From IMG/VR virus record IMGVR_UViG_3300014497_000022, positions 1-31,545 of that record: a DNA stretch of 31,545 nt. One strand, given 5' to 3'. Under the pieces are notes generated by a model. The model saw only the letters and a list, made by a program, of their open reading frames with translations, was not told where the DNA came from and ran no database searches. This DNA comes from a virus. A program made the translations under genes and the position numbers. Shown here one piece after another: positions 1 through 7,291 of the stretch. Every line of letters begins with the position of its first letter. The first letter of the stretch is position 1.

Positions 1-1008
1 ATGCGTAACGATACCCGCGTCCTGTACAACGCCTACCTGCAACAACTCGCGCAATTGCACGGCGTGAGCGACGTCACCACCAAGTTCACCGCCGCGCCAA
101 GCGTCGCCCAGACGCTGGAAACCCGCATTCAGGAATCCAGTGCCTTTCTCACCTCCATCAACGTTTACGGCGTCGGTGAGCAGTCTGGCGAAAAAATCGG
201 CATCGGTATCGACGGCACCATCGCCAGCACCACCGACACCACCCTCAAGGATCGTGAACCACGCGATCCGAGCGGGTTGGATAACCGTGGGTATACCTGC
301 ACCCAAACCAACTTCGACACCGGTATCCGCTACCAGAAGCTGGACCAGTGGGCCAAGTTCAAGGACTTCCAGGCGCGTATTCGCGACGCCATCATCAAAG
401 CCCAAGCGCTCAACCGCATCATGATCGGCTGGAACGGCACCAGTCGGGCTGCGACCTCCAACCCCACCACCAACCCACTCTTGCAAGACGTGAACGTTGG
501 CTGGTTGCAGAAAATGCGCCTGGAAAACGCCGCTCGCGTATTACATGAAGTGGTCGGCGGCAGCGGCAAAATCGAGATCGGCACGGGCAAGGACTTCGAA
601 AACATCGACGCCCTGGTCGTCAGCATGGTTAACGAGTTCATCGAGCCCTGGTATCAGGAAGACACCGACCTGGTGGTGATCTGCGGTCGCCAACTGCTGG
701 CCGACAAGTACTTCCCGATCATCAACAAAACCCAGGCCCCGACCGAGATGCTCGCGGCCGATATCGTCACCAGCCAGAAGCGTATCGGCAACCTGCCAGC
801 CGTGCGCGTGCCGCACTTCCCACCGAACGGGCTGCTGGTGACCCGCCTCGACAACCTGTCGTTGTACTGGCAGGAAGGCACCCGCCGCCGCACCGTTGTC
901 GACAACGCCAAACGCGACCGCATCGAGAACTTCGAATCGGTCAATGAAAGCTACGTGATTGAAGACCTGGGCTGCGCTGCCATGGCCGAAAACATCACCC
1001 TGAGCTGA
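1..1008 (+). CDS. N: Major capsid protein (P2 gpN family)
   Basis: Major capsid protein precursor that builds the icosahedral head of P2-like phages. The 335-aa product follows P2 gpN along its length: an opening MRNDTRVLYNAYL, then GEKIGIG, SIASTTD-like IASTTDTT, NPLLQDVNVGWLQK, EPWYQEDTDLVVICGRQLLADKYFPI and the SQKRIGNLPAVRVP segment. P2 gpN is a little longer (about 357 aa). The window starts exactly at the ATG, so the ribosome-binding site is not visible, but the N-terminus aligns with P2 and looks complete. Terminase subunit M follows 11 bases later, as in P2. In P2 the N-terminus is cleaved during maturation; that is family knowledge, not seen here. Confidence 0.95.
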   Translation: MRNDTRVLYNAYLQQLAQLHGVSDVTTKFTAAPSVAQTLETRIQESSAFLTSINVYGVGEQSGEKIGIGIDGTIASTTDTTLKDREPRDPSGLDNRGYTCTQTNFDTGIRYQKLDQWAKFKDFQARIRDAIIKAQALNRIMIGWNGTSRAATSNPTTNPLLQDVNVGWLQKMRLENAARVLHEVVGGSGKIEIGTGKDFENIDALVVSMVNEFIEPWYQEDTDLVVICGRQLLADKYFPIINKTQAPTEMLAADIVTSQKRIGNLPAVRVPHFPPNGLLVTRLDNLSLYWQEGTRRRTVVDNAKRDRIENFESVNESYVIEDLGCAAMAENITLS

Positions 1009-1019
1009 GGCCGGCAATC

Positions 1020-1727
1020 ATGACCAACCCTTGCCGCCGTCACTTCCAACGTGTCACAGCAGCCGTTGCAGCGGCTGCTGTGGAAGGCCCTGCCATGACC
1101 ATGGAAGGCGCATCTATTTACGAGCTGCATCTCGCGAAGCTCCAGCAGGACTATCTGCGTCTGAAACAAGTGCAGTCGACCGAAGGAAAAGCCGAGTTGA
1201 AACGGCAGTTGCTGCCGGAGTACGTCCCCTACGTGGAAGGCGTCCTCGCCGAGGGTAAAGGTGCGCAAGACCAGGTACTTACCACGCTGATGGTCTGGCG
1301 GATGGATGCAACCGACTTTGCCGGCGCCCTGGATATCGCCGACTACGTGATCACCCATTCGCTGCTGATGCCGGACCGCTTTGAGCGCACCACCGGCACC
1401 ATCGTGGCGGAAGAGATCGCCGAAGCCGCACTGAAGGCCCAGAAAGCCGGCGGCGCCTTCAACCTGGGCTTGTTGCTGCGTACCGCGCAAATCACCGCCA
1501 AGGAAGATATGCCCGACCAGGCCCGCGCCAAGCTGCACCTGGCCATTGGCAAGGCACTGTCGGCAGAGGTCGCCGACGATGCCCCGGCAAGCAGCGCGCT
1601 GGAGCCGTTGGAGCTGGCCAAGACACACCTGGCCCGTGCCATTGAGCTGCACACCAACTGCGGCGGCAAGAAGGATCTGGAGCGCGTCGAACGCCTCCTC
1701 AAGAAACACGCTGCGCCTTCTACCTAG
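1020..1727 (+). CDS. M: Terminase small subunit / endonuclease (P2 gpM family)
   Basis: Small terminase subunit, which in P2 carries the cos-cutting endonuclease and works with the gpP ATPase, encoded left of this window. The 235-aa protein matches the gpM pattern: an MT-P--RH--RV-AA N-terminus, ELKRQLLPEYVPYVEGVL, GKGAQDQVLTTLMVWRMD, DFAGALDIADY and an ADMPDQARAKLH repeat-like helical region near residues 160-175. A tgagg ribosome site sits upstream of ATG 1020, and the MTNPCRRHFQRV start aligns with P2, so I prefer it to the internal ATG at 1095. It lacks the long basic tail of P2 gpM. It is followed by about 118 noncoding bases before L. Confidence 0.93.
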   Translation: MTNPCRRHFQRVTAAVAAAAVEGPAMTMEGASIYELHLAKLQQDYLRLKQVQSTEGKAELKRQLLPEYVPYVEGVLAEGKGAQDQVLTTLMVWRMDATDFAGALDIADYVITHSLLMPDRFERTTGTIVAEEIAEAALKAQKAGGAFNLGLLLRTAQITAKEDMPDQARAKLHLAIGKALSAEVADDAPASSALEPLELAKTHLARAIELHTNCGGKKDLERVERLLKKHAAPST

Positions 1728-1845
1728 AAGCATGCAGCTAACCGAGCGTCCCCACGCACCCCGCCGGCTCGGGGCGGATCGGCCAGGCCGCTCCTCCTGA
1801 ACGTGAAGCCCCGACCACCGGCGATCTATTTTTGAGTGCCGTTTC
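1728..1845. other. Gap between M and L, no gene seen
   Basis: This 118-base stretch separates the terminase subunit gene from the head completion gene. Short overlapping reading frames exist, but they have no ribosome-binding site and no recognisable composition. I see no strong hairpin and no promoter-like hexamers. It is most likely the untranslated leader of L, with a weak gagtg motif just before the L start codon. Confidence 0.4.
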
Positions 1846-2307
1846 ATGAGCGCATTTGTAGCCAGCGGCCCAGTTACCGGCGGCCATATCAACACCGACC
1901 CGTTCTGGCCCTCAATCGATCTTGAGCAGCTGCGCGCCACCCTGCGCATCGACAACAGCGTCACCCCTGCCCGCCTGGAAACTGCCGTCATCGCCGCCGC
2001 CATCAACCTCAACCGTGAACTGAGATTGTGGAAGGCCAAGCAACAGGCCGCCGGCTACACCACATTGGCGGACGTACCAGACGACAAGATCAACGACGTA
2101 TCGGTCCAGGCTCACCTGTACCGCCGTGCGATCGAGGCCGGTACCGGCGCCGAAGTCTGCGAGCGCTACCGCGACTACAGCGCGACCAATACGGGTAGCG
2201 ACAAAGCCGAAGAAACCACCCCAACCATCGACGACTACCGCCGCGATCTGCGCTGGGCCGTCCGTGACTTCCTTGGGATCAGCCGCACCACCGTGGAGCT
2301 GATCTGA
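1846..2307 (+). CDS. L: Head completion/stabilisation protein (P2 gpL family)
   Basis: Head completion protein that plugs the filled capsid and forms part of the head-tail connector in P2. The 153-aa product fits the family (P2 gpL is about 169 aa): an early FWPSIDLEQLRATLRID, a helical ETAVIAAAINLNRELRLWK, VQAHLYRRAIEAGTGAEVCERYRDYSAT, and a C-terminal DDYRRDLRWAVRDFLGISRTTVELI that is close to the usual gpL ending. It lies between M and X, the conserved P2 position. Its TGA shares one base with the ATG of X (TGATG), which suggests translational coupling. The ribosome site is weak. Confidence 0.9.
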   Translation: MSAFVASGPVTGGHINTDPFWPSIDLEQLRATLRIDNSVTPARLETAVIAAAINLNRELRLWKAKQQAAGYTTLADVPDDKINDVSVQAHLYRRAIEAGTGAEVCERYRDYSATNTGSDKAEETTPTIDDYRRDLRWAVRDFLGISRTTVELI

Positions 2308-2519
2308 TGCCCGTCGCCATCCGCACCATCCAAAACGACACCGTCGACGCCCTCTGCTGGCGGTTCTACGGCCGCACTGCCGGCGTCACCGAGGCGGTGC
2401 TGGAAGCCAACCCCGGCCTGGCCGACCACGGCCCCATCCTGCCGCAAGGCCTAGTCGTCAACATGCCCGAAGCCCAAACCACCGCGCCCCAGCGGCAAAT
2501 GGTGCAGCTATGGAACTGA
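2307..2519 (+). CDS. X: Tail protein X (LysM-like, P2 gpX)
   Basis: Small tail protein needed for P2 tail assembly, probably a peptidoglycan-binding LysM-type domain at the tail end. The 70-aa protein reproduces the gpX signature: DTVDALCWRFYGRTAGVTEAV, EANPGLADHGPILPQG, and a C-terminal VQLWN matching VNLWE in P2. The start codon overlaps the stop of L by one base. The holin and lysis genes follow, as in P2. Confidence 0.92.
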   Translation: MPVAIRTIQNDTVDALCWRFYGRTAGVTEAVLEANPGLADHGPILPQGLVVNMPEAQTTAPQRQMVQLWN

Positions 2520-2564
2520 CCCTGCGGCACCGAGCCCTTGAACCCACCAACCCTGGACAACGGA

Positions 2565-2888
2565 ATGAAGCGCATGCCTGACCGTCCCGACACATGGGCC
2601 TGGCTCGCCGCCTGGCTCGAACAGAACTGGCCGACTCTCTACGCCGGAATCCTGGCCCTGATCATCGCGGCCCTACGGATCATGTACGGCGGCGGCACCT
2701 TCCGCCGCATGGTGGTCGAGGCACCGTTGTGCGGCACGTTGGCCCTGGCCGCAAGCCACGGCCTGGCGCTGCTCGGCATTCCGACGTCCACCGCGCCGTT
2801 TTTCGGTGGGGTTATCGGACTGCTCGGCGTCGAAGGTACCCGCGCGGCGGCCAAGAAGTTTTTCAACCGAAAGGTAGAACAGCTATGA
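2565..2888 (+). CDS. Phage holin (lambda/HP1-type, three membrane segments)
   Basis: Holin that permeabilises the inner membrane so that the cytoplasmic endolysin reaches the cell wall. The 107-aa product has an MPDRPDTWAWLAAWL start region and then about three hydrophobic stretches near residues 22-40, 52-70 and 74-92, with a basic C-terminus (AAAKKFFNRKVEQL). This fits the lambda-type phage holin family common in Pseudomonas prophages. The start is uncertain: TTG 2538, ATG 2565 (preceded by tgga) or ATG 2574 (preceded by gga). Its stop overlaps the endolysin ATG (ATGA). It sits in the position of P2 gene Y but does not look like P2 gpY. Confidence 0.82.
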   Translation: MKRMPDRPDTWAWLAAWLEQNWPTLYAGILALIIAALRIMYGGGTFRRMVVEAPLCGTLALAASHGLALLGIPTSTAPFFGGVIGLLGVEGTRAAAKKFFNRKVEQL

Positions 2889-3727
2889 CCACCCTTCGCC
2901 ACGGCGACCGCTCGCAAGCGGTACTGATCCTGCAAAAAAAACTCAACAAGCACGGCGCCAAATTGGTGCCGGACGGTGACTACGACGATGCCACTGAAAC
3001 CGCCGTGCGTGCCTACCAGGTCAAAGTCGGCCTGGTCGCCGATGGCATCGCCGGCACCAAGACCCAAGCCAGCCTTGCCGGTGGCGACTGCGCCCTGTTC
3101 CTGCGCAACGCCGATCTGGTGACTGCTGCCGATCGCCTTGGTGTGCCGCTGGCGAGCATCTACGCGGTCAACGAGGTGGAATCCAAAGGCAAGGGCTTTC
3201 TCGACAACGGCAAGCCGGTGATCCTATTTGAACGCCACATCATGTACCGCCAGCTCGCCACAGCTCGCCATGCCGGCGATGACACAGCGGAACTCAAACT
3301 TCATGCCGATCAACTCGCCGCCGCCAACCCTGCCCTGGTCAACCCGAAGCCCGGCGGGTACATCGGCGGCACCGCCGAACACCAGCGCCTGGCCATGGCC
3401 CGCCTGATCGACGACACCGCTGCCCTGGAATCGGCTTCCTGGGGTGCCTTTCAGATTATGGGCTTCCACTGGAAGCGCCTCGGCTACGCGAACGTACAGG
3501 CCTTCGTCGCGGCAATGGCTGTCGGCGAATCGCAGCAGCTCGACGCATTCACGCGATTTATCGAAACCGACCCAGCGCTACACAAGGCGCTGAAGGCCCG
3601 CAAATGGGCCGAGTTCGCCCGCCTCTACAACGGGCCGGACTATTTGCGGAATCTCTACGACACCAAGCTCCAGCGCGCCTACGAACGGCATGCCAGCTGC
3701 GAATGCGGACAAGGGGTGGCGGCATGA
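2885..3727 (+). CDS. Endolysin: peptidoglycan-binding domain plus N-acetylmuramidase (DUF3380)
   Basis: Cell-wall hydrolase of the lysis cassette. Residues 1-64 form a PG_binding_1 domain (LRHGDRSQAVLILQKKL, DGDYDDATETAVRAYQ, VADGIAGTKTQASL). From about residue 75 to the end is an N-acetylmuramidase of the DUF3380 type, with the conserved VNEVESKGKGFL (likely catalytic glutamates E97/E99), ILFERHIMYR, SASWGAFQIMGFHWKRLGY and ARLYNGPDY blocks. There is no signal peptide, so export should depend on the holin. The 280-aa length is normal for this two-domain family. ATG 2885 overlaps the holin stop by four bases; longer upstream starts in this frame would lie inside the holin gene. It differs from the P2 gpK lysozyme, so the enzyme has been exchanged within the P2 framework. 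Confidence 0.9.
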   Translation: MTTLRHGDRSQAVLILQKKLNKHGAKLVPDGDYDDATETAVRAYQVKVGLVADGIAGTKTQASLAGGDCALFLRNADLVTAADRLGVPLASIYAVNEVESKGKGFLDNGKPVILFERHIMYRQLATARHAGDDTAELKLHADQLAAANPALVNPKPGGYIGGTAEHQRLAMARLIDDTAALESASWGAFQIMGFHWKRLGYANVQAFVAAMAVGESQQLDAFTRFIETDPALHKALKARKWAEFARLYNGPDYLRNLYDTKLQRAYERHASCECGQGVAA

Positions 3728-3927
3728 TCGACTTCGAATCGGTGGAAAAATTACGCGTGCAAGACGGTGATCTGCTGGTGGTACCTGAGTCGACCGAACA
3801 GGGCGACATGGAACTGTTGGCTGAATGCCTGCAATTGATGAACGGTGCTCGAGCAGTGATCGTGCGGGGCCCCATCAGGCAGCTCGACACCGCTGCTATG
3901 AACAAACTCGGTTGGTACCGCGCGTGA
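3724..3927 (+). CDS. Small protein of unknown function in the lysis cassette
   Basis: A 67-aa protein that I do not recognise. It overlaps the endolysin stop (ATGA) and the Rz start (GTGA), so it is tightly built into the lysis operon. It is acidic in the middle (VPESTEQGDMELLAECL), has no membrane segment or signal peptide, and has an MNGARAVIVRGPIRQLD segment that suggests a small alpha/beta fold. The overlap pattern and codon use support a real gene. A role in regulating lysis or in the tail is possible but not shown. Confidence 0.7.
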   Translation: MIDFESVEKLRVQDGDLLVVPESTEQGDMELLAECLQLMNGARAVIVRGPIRQLDTAAMNKLGWYRA

Positions 3928-4367
3928 GCATGCTGCGCCAGGTGCTTTACGGCATAGCCTTGCTCGGCGCCTTGGGGGTGCTGATCTGGGCTCAGGAAAC
4001 CCGCATTGACATCGCCATAGGCAAAACCGAGCTGGCAAAGGCTGCGGCCAAGAGTGCCCGCGAAGACGCTGACCGCAACCTTGCAACAGCCAACACCCTC
4101 ACCGACACCCTGAAACAGGAACGGGACGCGCAGAGCCAACTGCGCAGCCAGCAGGACCAACTGCGTCAGGGCTTGGCGAAGCGCGAGCGAACAATAGAGG
4201 AGCTGAGACGTGAAAACGACGAACTACGCAACTGGGCTGCTCAGCCTTTGCCTGATGCTGCTCGCCGGTTGCGCGAGCGCCCCGCCCTCACCGGCGCCGC
4301 AGCTTACCGTGACTGGCTGTCCGGCCGTGGTGCCGTGCGTCCTGCCGGCGACCAGCCCACTCAATAA
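3924..4367 (+). CDS. lysB: Rz-like inner-membrane spanin (LysB)
   Basis: Inner-membrane half of the spanin complex that disrupts the outer membrane at the end of lysis. The 147-aa product begins with one membrane anchor (MLRQVLYGIALLGALGVLIWAQ). A long polar, heptad-rich coiled coil follows in the periplasm (about residues 30-105: many A, K, E, Q and R, including LKQERDAQSQLRSQQDQLRQ and ELRRENDELRNW). GTG 3924 overlaps the previous stop; ATG 3930 is an in-frame alternative. The Rz1 lipoprotein is encoded inside and beyond its 3' end in the +1 frame, the classic nested Rz/Rz1 layout. Confidence 0.87.
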   Translation: MSMLRQVLYGIALLGALGVLIWAQETRIDIAIGKTELAKAAAKSAREDADRNLATANTLTDTLKQERDAQSQLRSQQDQLRQGLAKRERTIEELRRENDELRNWAAQPLPDAARRLRERPALTGAAAYRDWLSGRGAVRPAGDQPTQ

Positions 4368-4467
4368 CGGCGATCAACTCACCGACCAGGACCGCGCCGA
4401 AGCCGCCTGGGCCGATTGTGCCGCCCAGGTAGACATGGTCTACAAACACCAACAGGCCAACCCATGA
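4210..4467 (+). CDS. lysC: Rz1-like outer-membrane lipoprotein spanin (LysC), nested in Rz
   Basis: Outer-membrane half of the spanin. The 85-aa product has a lipoprotein signal peptide ending in the lipobox L18-A19-G20-C21 (CLMLLAGC). A proline-rich stretch (APPSPAPQ, VPCVLPATSPLN) typical of Rz1 follows, then a short helix. It starts at GTG 4210 after an aggagctgaga ribosome site inside the Rz gene, runs in the +1 frame relative to Rz, and extends 100 bases past the Rz stop. Its TGA overlaps the ATG of gene R. Nested coding, lipobox and neighbours all agree. Confidence 0.88.
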   Translation: MKTTNYATGLLSLCLMLLAGCASAPPSPAPQLTVTGCPAVVPCVLPATSPLNNGDQLTDQDRAEAAWADCAAQVDMVYKHQQANP

Positions 4468-4946
4468 ACAAACCCGAGAGCCTGCGCGCTCACCTCCTGG
4501 CCACCGTCGCCGATTTTAAGCACGACCCCGACCGTCTGTTGATATTCATCGACAACGGCAAGGTCCGTTGCACCGCCGCACATACGCTGTCGTTTGAATA
4601 CAGCTTTGATCTTCAGATCATTCTGACCGAGTTCGCCGGCCACCCTGACAGCGTGTTCCTGCCCATCCTGGCTTGGCTCAGCGTCAACCAATCGGAATTG
4701 TTGGAGAGCCTGGACAATGTCAAAAATGGCATCCAGTTCGAAGCCGACATCCTCGACAAAAACAAAGTGGACCTCAGCATCACCCTGGCGCTGACAGAGA
4801 AAGTCATCATTGGGAAGGATGACCAGGGCAATACCACCGTGAAGCATCCGAACGAACCGCAGTACGTAGCTGGCTACCTAGATCCGAACTGGAAACCGGG
4901 TGCCCAGGGCAATACCAGTGAGTGGAGGGTGCCTGGTGGCGAATAA
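4464..4946 (+). CDS. R: Tail completion protein R (P2 gpR family)
   Basis: Tail completion protein acting at the head-proximal end of the P2 tail. The 160-aa product opens MNKPESLRAHLLATVADFKHDPDRLLIFID and has the gpR-type ILTEFAGHPDSVFLPILAWLSVNQSELLES and an acidic QFEADILDKNKVDLSITLALTEKV segment; P2 gpR is about 155 aa. ATG 4464 overlaps the Rz1 stop (ATGA). Its end overlaps the start of S by 11 bases, so R and S are probably translationally coupled. Confidence 0.88.
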   Translation: MNKPESLRAHLLATVADFKHDPDRLLIFIDNGKVRCTAAHTLSFEYSFDLQIILTEFAGHPDSVFLPILAWLSVNQSELLESLDNVKNGIQFEADILDKNKVDLSITLALTEKVIIGKDDQGNTTVKHPNEPQYVAGYLDPNWKPGAQGNTSEWRVPGGE

Positions 4947-5400
4947 CCTAGAAGCACTGGAGACTTGGGCAGTAGTGCTGCTGGATCAGCTGGAACCCTC
5001 GGAGCGCAGCAAACTGGTTCGAAACATTGGGCAGGTGCTGCGCCGCAGTCAGCAGAAGCGGGTGATGGCGCAGGAGAACCCGGACGGGAGCAAGTTTGCG
5101 CCACGTAAGCAGCGGAATTTGCGGGGAAAACAGGGCAGGGTCCGTCGGAAGTTGGCGATGTTCAAGAAGTTGCGGACCGCGGCTTACCTGAAGGTTCGTG
5201 GTGACAGCAATGCCGTGACAGTAGGCTTCACCGGGCGTATCGCCCGGATTGCCAGGGTTCACCAGTATGGATTGAAAGATCGCGCAGAGCGTGGAGCGCC
5301 AGACGTGCGCTATGAGCAACGTGAAACACTTGGTTTCACAGACGCGGATCTCGATTTGATCCGCGACGAATTGCTAGCACACCTAGTAGTGAACCACTGA
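4936..5400 (+). CDS. S: Tail completion protein S (P2 gpS family, virion morphogenesis)
   Basis: Tail completion protein, partner of gpR, of the phage virion morphogenesis family. The 154-aa product matches P2 gpS: LRRSQQKRVMAQENPDGSKFAPRK, GKQGRVRRKLAMFKKLRTAAYLK, a VGFTGRIARIARVHQYGLKDR block and the C-terminal YEQRETLGFTDADLDLIRDELLAHL. The start is taken at GTG 4936 because a strong ggaggg ribosome site lies six bases upstream; the longer GTG at 4900 has no such site. It is the last gene before the minus-strand insertion, with one base between the two stops. Confidence 0.9.
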   Translation: MANNLEALETWAVVLLDQLEPSERSKLVRNIGQVLRRSQQKRVMAQENPDGSKFAPRKQRNLRGKQGRVRRKLAMFKKLRTAAYLKVRGDSNAVTVGFTGRIARIARVHQYGLKDRAERGAPDVRYEQRETLGFTDADLDLIRDELLAHLVVNH

Positions 5401-5401
5401 C

Positions 5402-6292
5402 CTAGTAAGGCCATACTTCCTCAAGTGTTAATTTATAGTGAGTTGGATGGATTTTGGCTTGAAAGAATTGGACATTCTCATACCCCTCAGCAAAAGCAAC
5501 ATCATTCATAATTTCTCTCGATGCTGCTTCAATCATCTTCGCTCCAAACGTAATCGACTTAACGGCGTCCTTTGGAAACTCAAACAAGCAGATCGACTCA
5601 TCTCCTACCGTAATGCTCTTAGTAGCATCAGCTAGGGGAATCATCATGCGCCACTCCGCCTCGTATTCCCAATGACTGCTTTTTGTTAAGAAAAAATCCT
5701 CTTCGTTTGGATTGGACAAAACGATAGCTGGTCTCTTCTGACTGTACTTAACCTTGCGCAAGCAGCGAAGACTGTCATCTACTCTCAACTTCTTATTGAA
5801 GAAATCTGAGGTGGAATCAAACTCCATTGCAAACCCCTTGTGACTATCAGCATAATGAGCCCACATAAGTAAGTCATCGTTCTTTTCAGAAAGACAAAGC
5901 ACACCTACATTTTTATTCCACTCCTCATACAACATTTTCTGAGTATGTGGAGCTAAAGCAGCCATCATTTGCTTACCCAACGGCCCCAGCTTAAGCAAGA
6001 CATTGTTCATATATTCGTGAAAGTCTTCTTTCGACATATTTAACTTTGCTTGCACTTGAAGAGATTCGTAGAGTTCAGAGTAGTCTTTTCCGGCCGCATC
6101 TATTAACGCTACATCGAACTCTTCATCAGTACTAATTGACTCAATGTAGGGTAGAAATTCAAATGGATCATTGAAAACTGCTGGCTGAGAGAAGCGGATC
6201 AAACGGTCTTCCAAAATCGACTTTCGATTCGAGCCGAAATATTTGAATAGTCGCACGTGAACATCCCCTGACGCTTTCTGTGAATATGCCAT
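5402..6292 (-). CDS. DUF2971 family protein, likely moron (accessory cargo)
   Basis: A 296-aa DUF2971 protein of unknown biochemical role; the family is common in prophages and defence-rich regions. Family features seen are LFKYF near the start, RFSQPAVFNDPFEFLPY, VLCLSEKNDDLLMWAHYADSHKGFAMEFD, and a basic C-terminal region with WEYEAEWRMM. It runs against the late operon and is much AT-richer than its neighbours, both signs of separate acquisition. The start is unsure: ATG at 6292 has a weak ribosome site, while GTG at 6256 has aggga seven bases upstream, which would give 284 aa starting VRLFKYF. P2 carries its non-essential orf30 in the same S-V gap, so this is a recurrent insertion point. 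Confidence 0.85.
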   Translation of the reverse strand: MAYSQKASGDVHVRLFKYFGSNRKSILEDRLIRFSQPAVFNDPFEFLPYIESISTDEEFDVALIDAAGKDYSELYESLQVQAKLNMSKEDFHEYMNNVLLKLGPLGKQMMAALAPHTQKMLYEEWNKNVGVLCLSEKNDDLLMWAHYADSHKGFAMEFDSTSDFFNKKLRVDDSLRCLRKVKYSQKRPAIVLSNPNEEDFFLTKSSHWEYEAEWRMMIPLADATKSITVGDESICLFEFPKDAVKSITFGAKMIEAASREIMNDVAFAEGYENVQFFQAKIHPTHYKLTLEEVWPY

Positions 6293-6310
6293 TTTAGCGG
6301 GTTACCGACG

Positions 6311-6331
6311 TTGTAAAGGTGCCATCTACAA
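6311..6331 (+). promoter_or_regulatory. Candidate late-activator (Ogr-type) dyad before V
   Basis: A perfect inverted repeat TTGTA-N11-TACAA lies between the DUF2971 gene and V. P2-family Ogr/Delta activators bind TGT/ACA dyads (TGT-N12-ACA) centred near -55 of late promoters. Here the spacing is N13, but the same spacing occurs in the second site before FI. If the -55 rule held, transcription would begin close to the V start codon, so the exact promoter geometry is unclear. TACAAT inside the right arm could also be read as a -10 hexamer. Confidence 0.5.
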
Positions 6332-6377
6332 TACTTGGCTGATGCAGCGCCTCGCGCGTGTCGCCACCATCAGCTCC

Positions 6378-6950
6378 ATGAACGACTTCGCCGCCCTCTC
6401 CCGCATGCTCGAAAACCTCATCCGCTTCGGCGTCATCGCCGCCGTGCAGATGAAGCCCCCGCGCGTGCAGGTAAAAACCGGTTCACTGACTACCGCCTGG
6501 CTGCCGTGGCTCGCCCTGCGCGCTGGCTCTGACCGCGAGTGGGATCCGCCCACCATCGACGAACAGGTAATCCTGCTCAGCCCATCGGGCCAGCTCGCAA
6601 ACGGCATCGTCATCACCGGCCTATTCAGCGACCACATCCCCGCCAACGGCAACCGCGCCGGCCTGCACCGTCGCACCTACGCCGACGGCGCGGTGATCGA
6701 ATACGACAGCGTCGCCCATCACCTGAACGCCACCCTGCCCGAAAGCGGCACCACCAGCCTGGTCAGCAAGGGCGGGATCAACATCATCGGCCCCATCAAT
6801 CACCTGGGCGATTACAACCAAACCGGCAACCAGAACGTGGTCGGCCTTGTGACCGTTTCCGAAGACGTAGTCGCGGCCAACATCAGCCTGGTCAACCACC
6901 TGACCACGGGCGTCAAGCAAGGCGACGATCAATCAGGTAAGCCCATATGA
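6378..6950 (+). CDS. V: Baseplate assembly protein V / tail spike (P2 gpV)
   Basis: Trimeric spike at the tip of the tail tube that pierces the outer membrane. The 190-aa product has the gpV OB-fold part (MLENLIRFGVIAAV, VKTGSLTTAWLPWLALRAG, WDPPTIDEQVILL, SDHIPANG, RRTYADGAVIEYD) and then a beta-helical repeat region (GGINIIGPINHLGDYNQTGN). The start is set at ATG 6378, where MNDFAALSRMLENLIR aligns with the P2 start; ATG 6342 would add 12 residues. Near the C-terminus the usual HxH iron-binding tip motif reads NHLTTGVKQGDDQSGKP, so only the first histidine remains. The stop overlaps W (ATGA). Confidence 0.9.
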   Translation: MNDFAALSRMLENLIRFGVIAAVQMKPPRVQVKTGSLTTAWLPWLALRAGSDREWDPPTIDEQVILLSPSGQLANGIVITGLFSDHIPANGNRAGLHRRTYADGAVIEYDSVAHHLNATLPESGTTSLVSKGGINIIGPINHLGDYNQTGNQNVVGLVTVSEDVVAANISLVNHLTTGVKQGDDQSGKPI

Positions 6951-7291
6951 ACCGAGAAACCGGCGCCGCCATCGGCGAACTGGCCCATATCGGCCAGAGC
7001 ATCACGGACATCCTCACCACCCGCATAGGCACCCGCGTAATGCGCCGCGAATACGGCAGCCTGCTGCCCGAGCTGGTGGACCACCCTTTCAACGATGCCA
7101 CCCGCCTGCGGGTTTACGCGGGCACGGTCATGGCGCTGATGCGCTGGGAACCCCGTATCAGCCTCAGCCGCGTACAGTTCATCGGCGCGAACCTGCAAGG
7201 GCAGTCAGCGCTGGAGCTGGAAGGCTCCGTCGTCGACAGTAATGAACCGTTGAGCTTGAGCGTGCCGTTGCAAATGGGTGGCAGCGTATGA
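6947..7291 (+). CDS. W: Baseplate wedge protein W (GPW/gp25 family)
   Basis: Baseplate wedge component homologous to T4 gp25, part of the ring that triggers sheath contraction. The 114-aa length equals the family norm (P2 gpW is 115 aa). Seen are HIGQSITDILTTRIGTRVMRREYGSLLPELVDHPFN, which contains the EYGS element of the gp25 family, and LMRWEPRISLSRVQF. The start overlaps the V stop and the stop overlaps the J start (both ATGA), which keeps the V-W-J-I cluster tightly coupled. Confidence 0.93.
   Translation: MNRETGAAIGELAHIGQSITDILTTRIGTRVMRREYGSLLPELVDHPFNDATRLRVYAGTVMALMRWEPRISLSRVQFIGANLQGQSALELEGSVVDSNEPLSLSVPLQMGGSV

Noticed and set aside
951-2039. Long open frame of 362 codons on the minus strand
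   Set aside because: It is the mirror of genes M and L in high-GC DNA. It has no ribosome site and its composition is typical of a shadow frame.
2594-2884. N-terminal extension of the endolysin across the holin gene
   Set aside because: The extension is an Arg/His/Pro-rich shadow of the holin. The peptidoglycan-binding domain begins right at ATG 2885.
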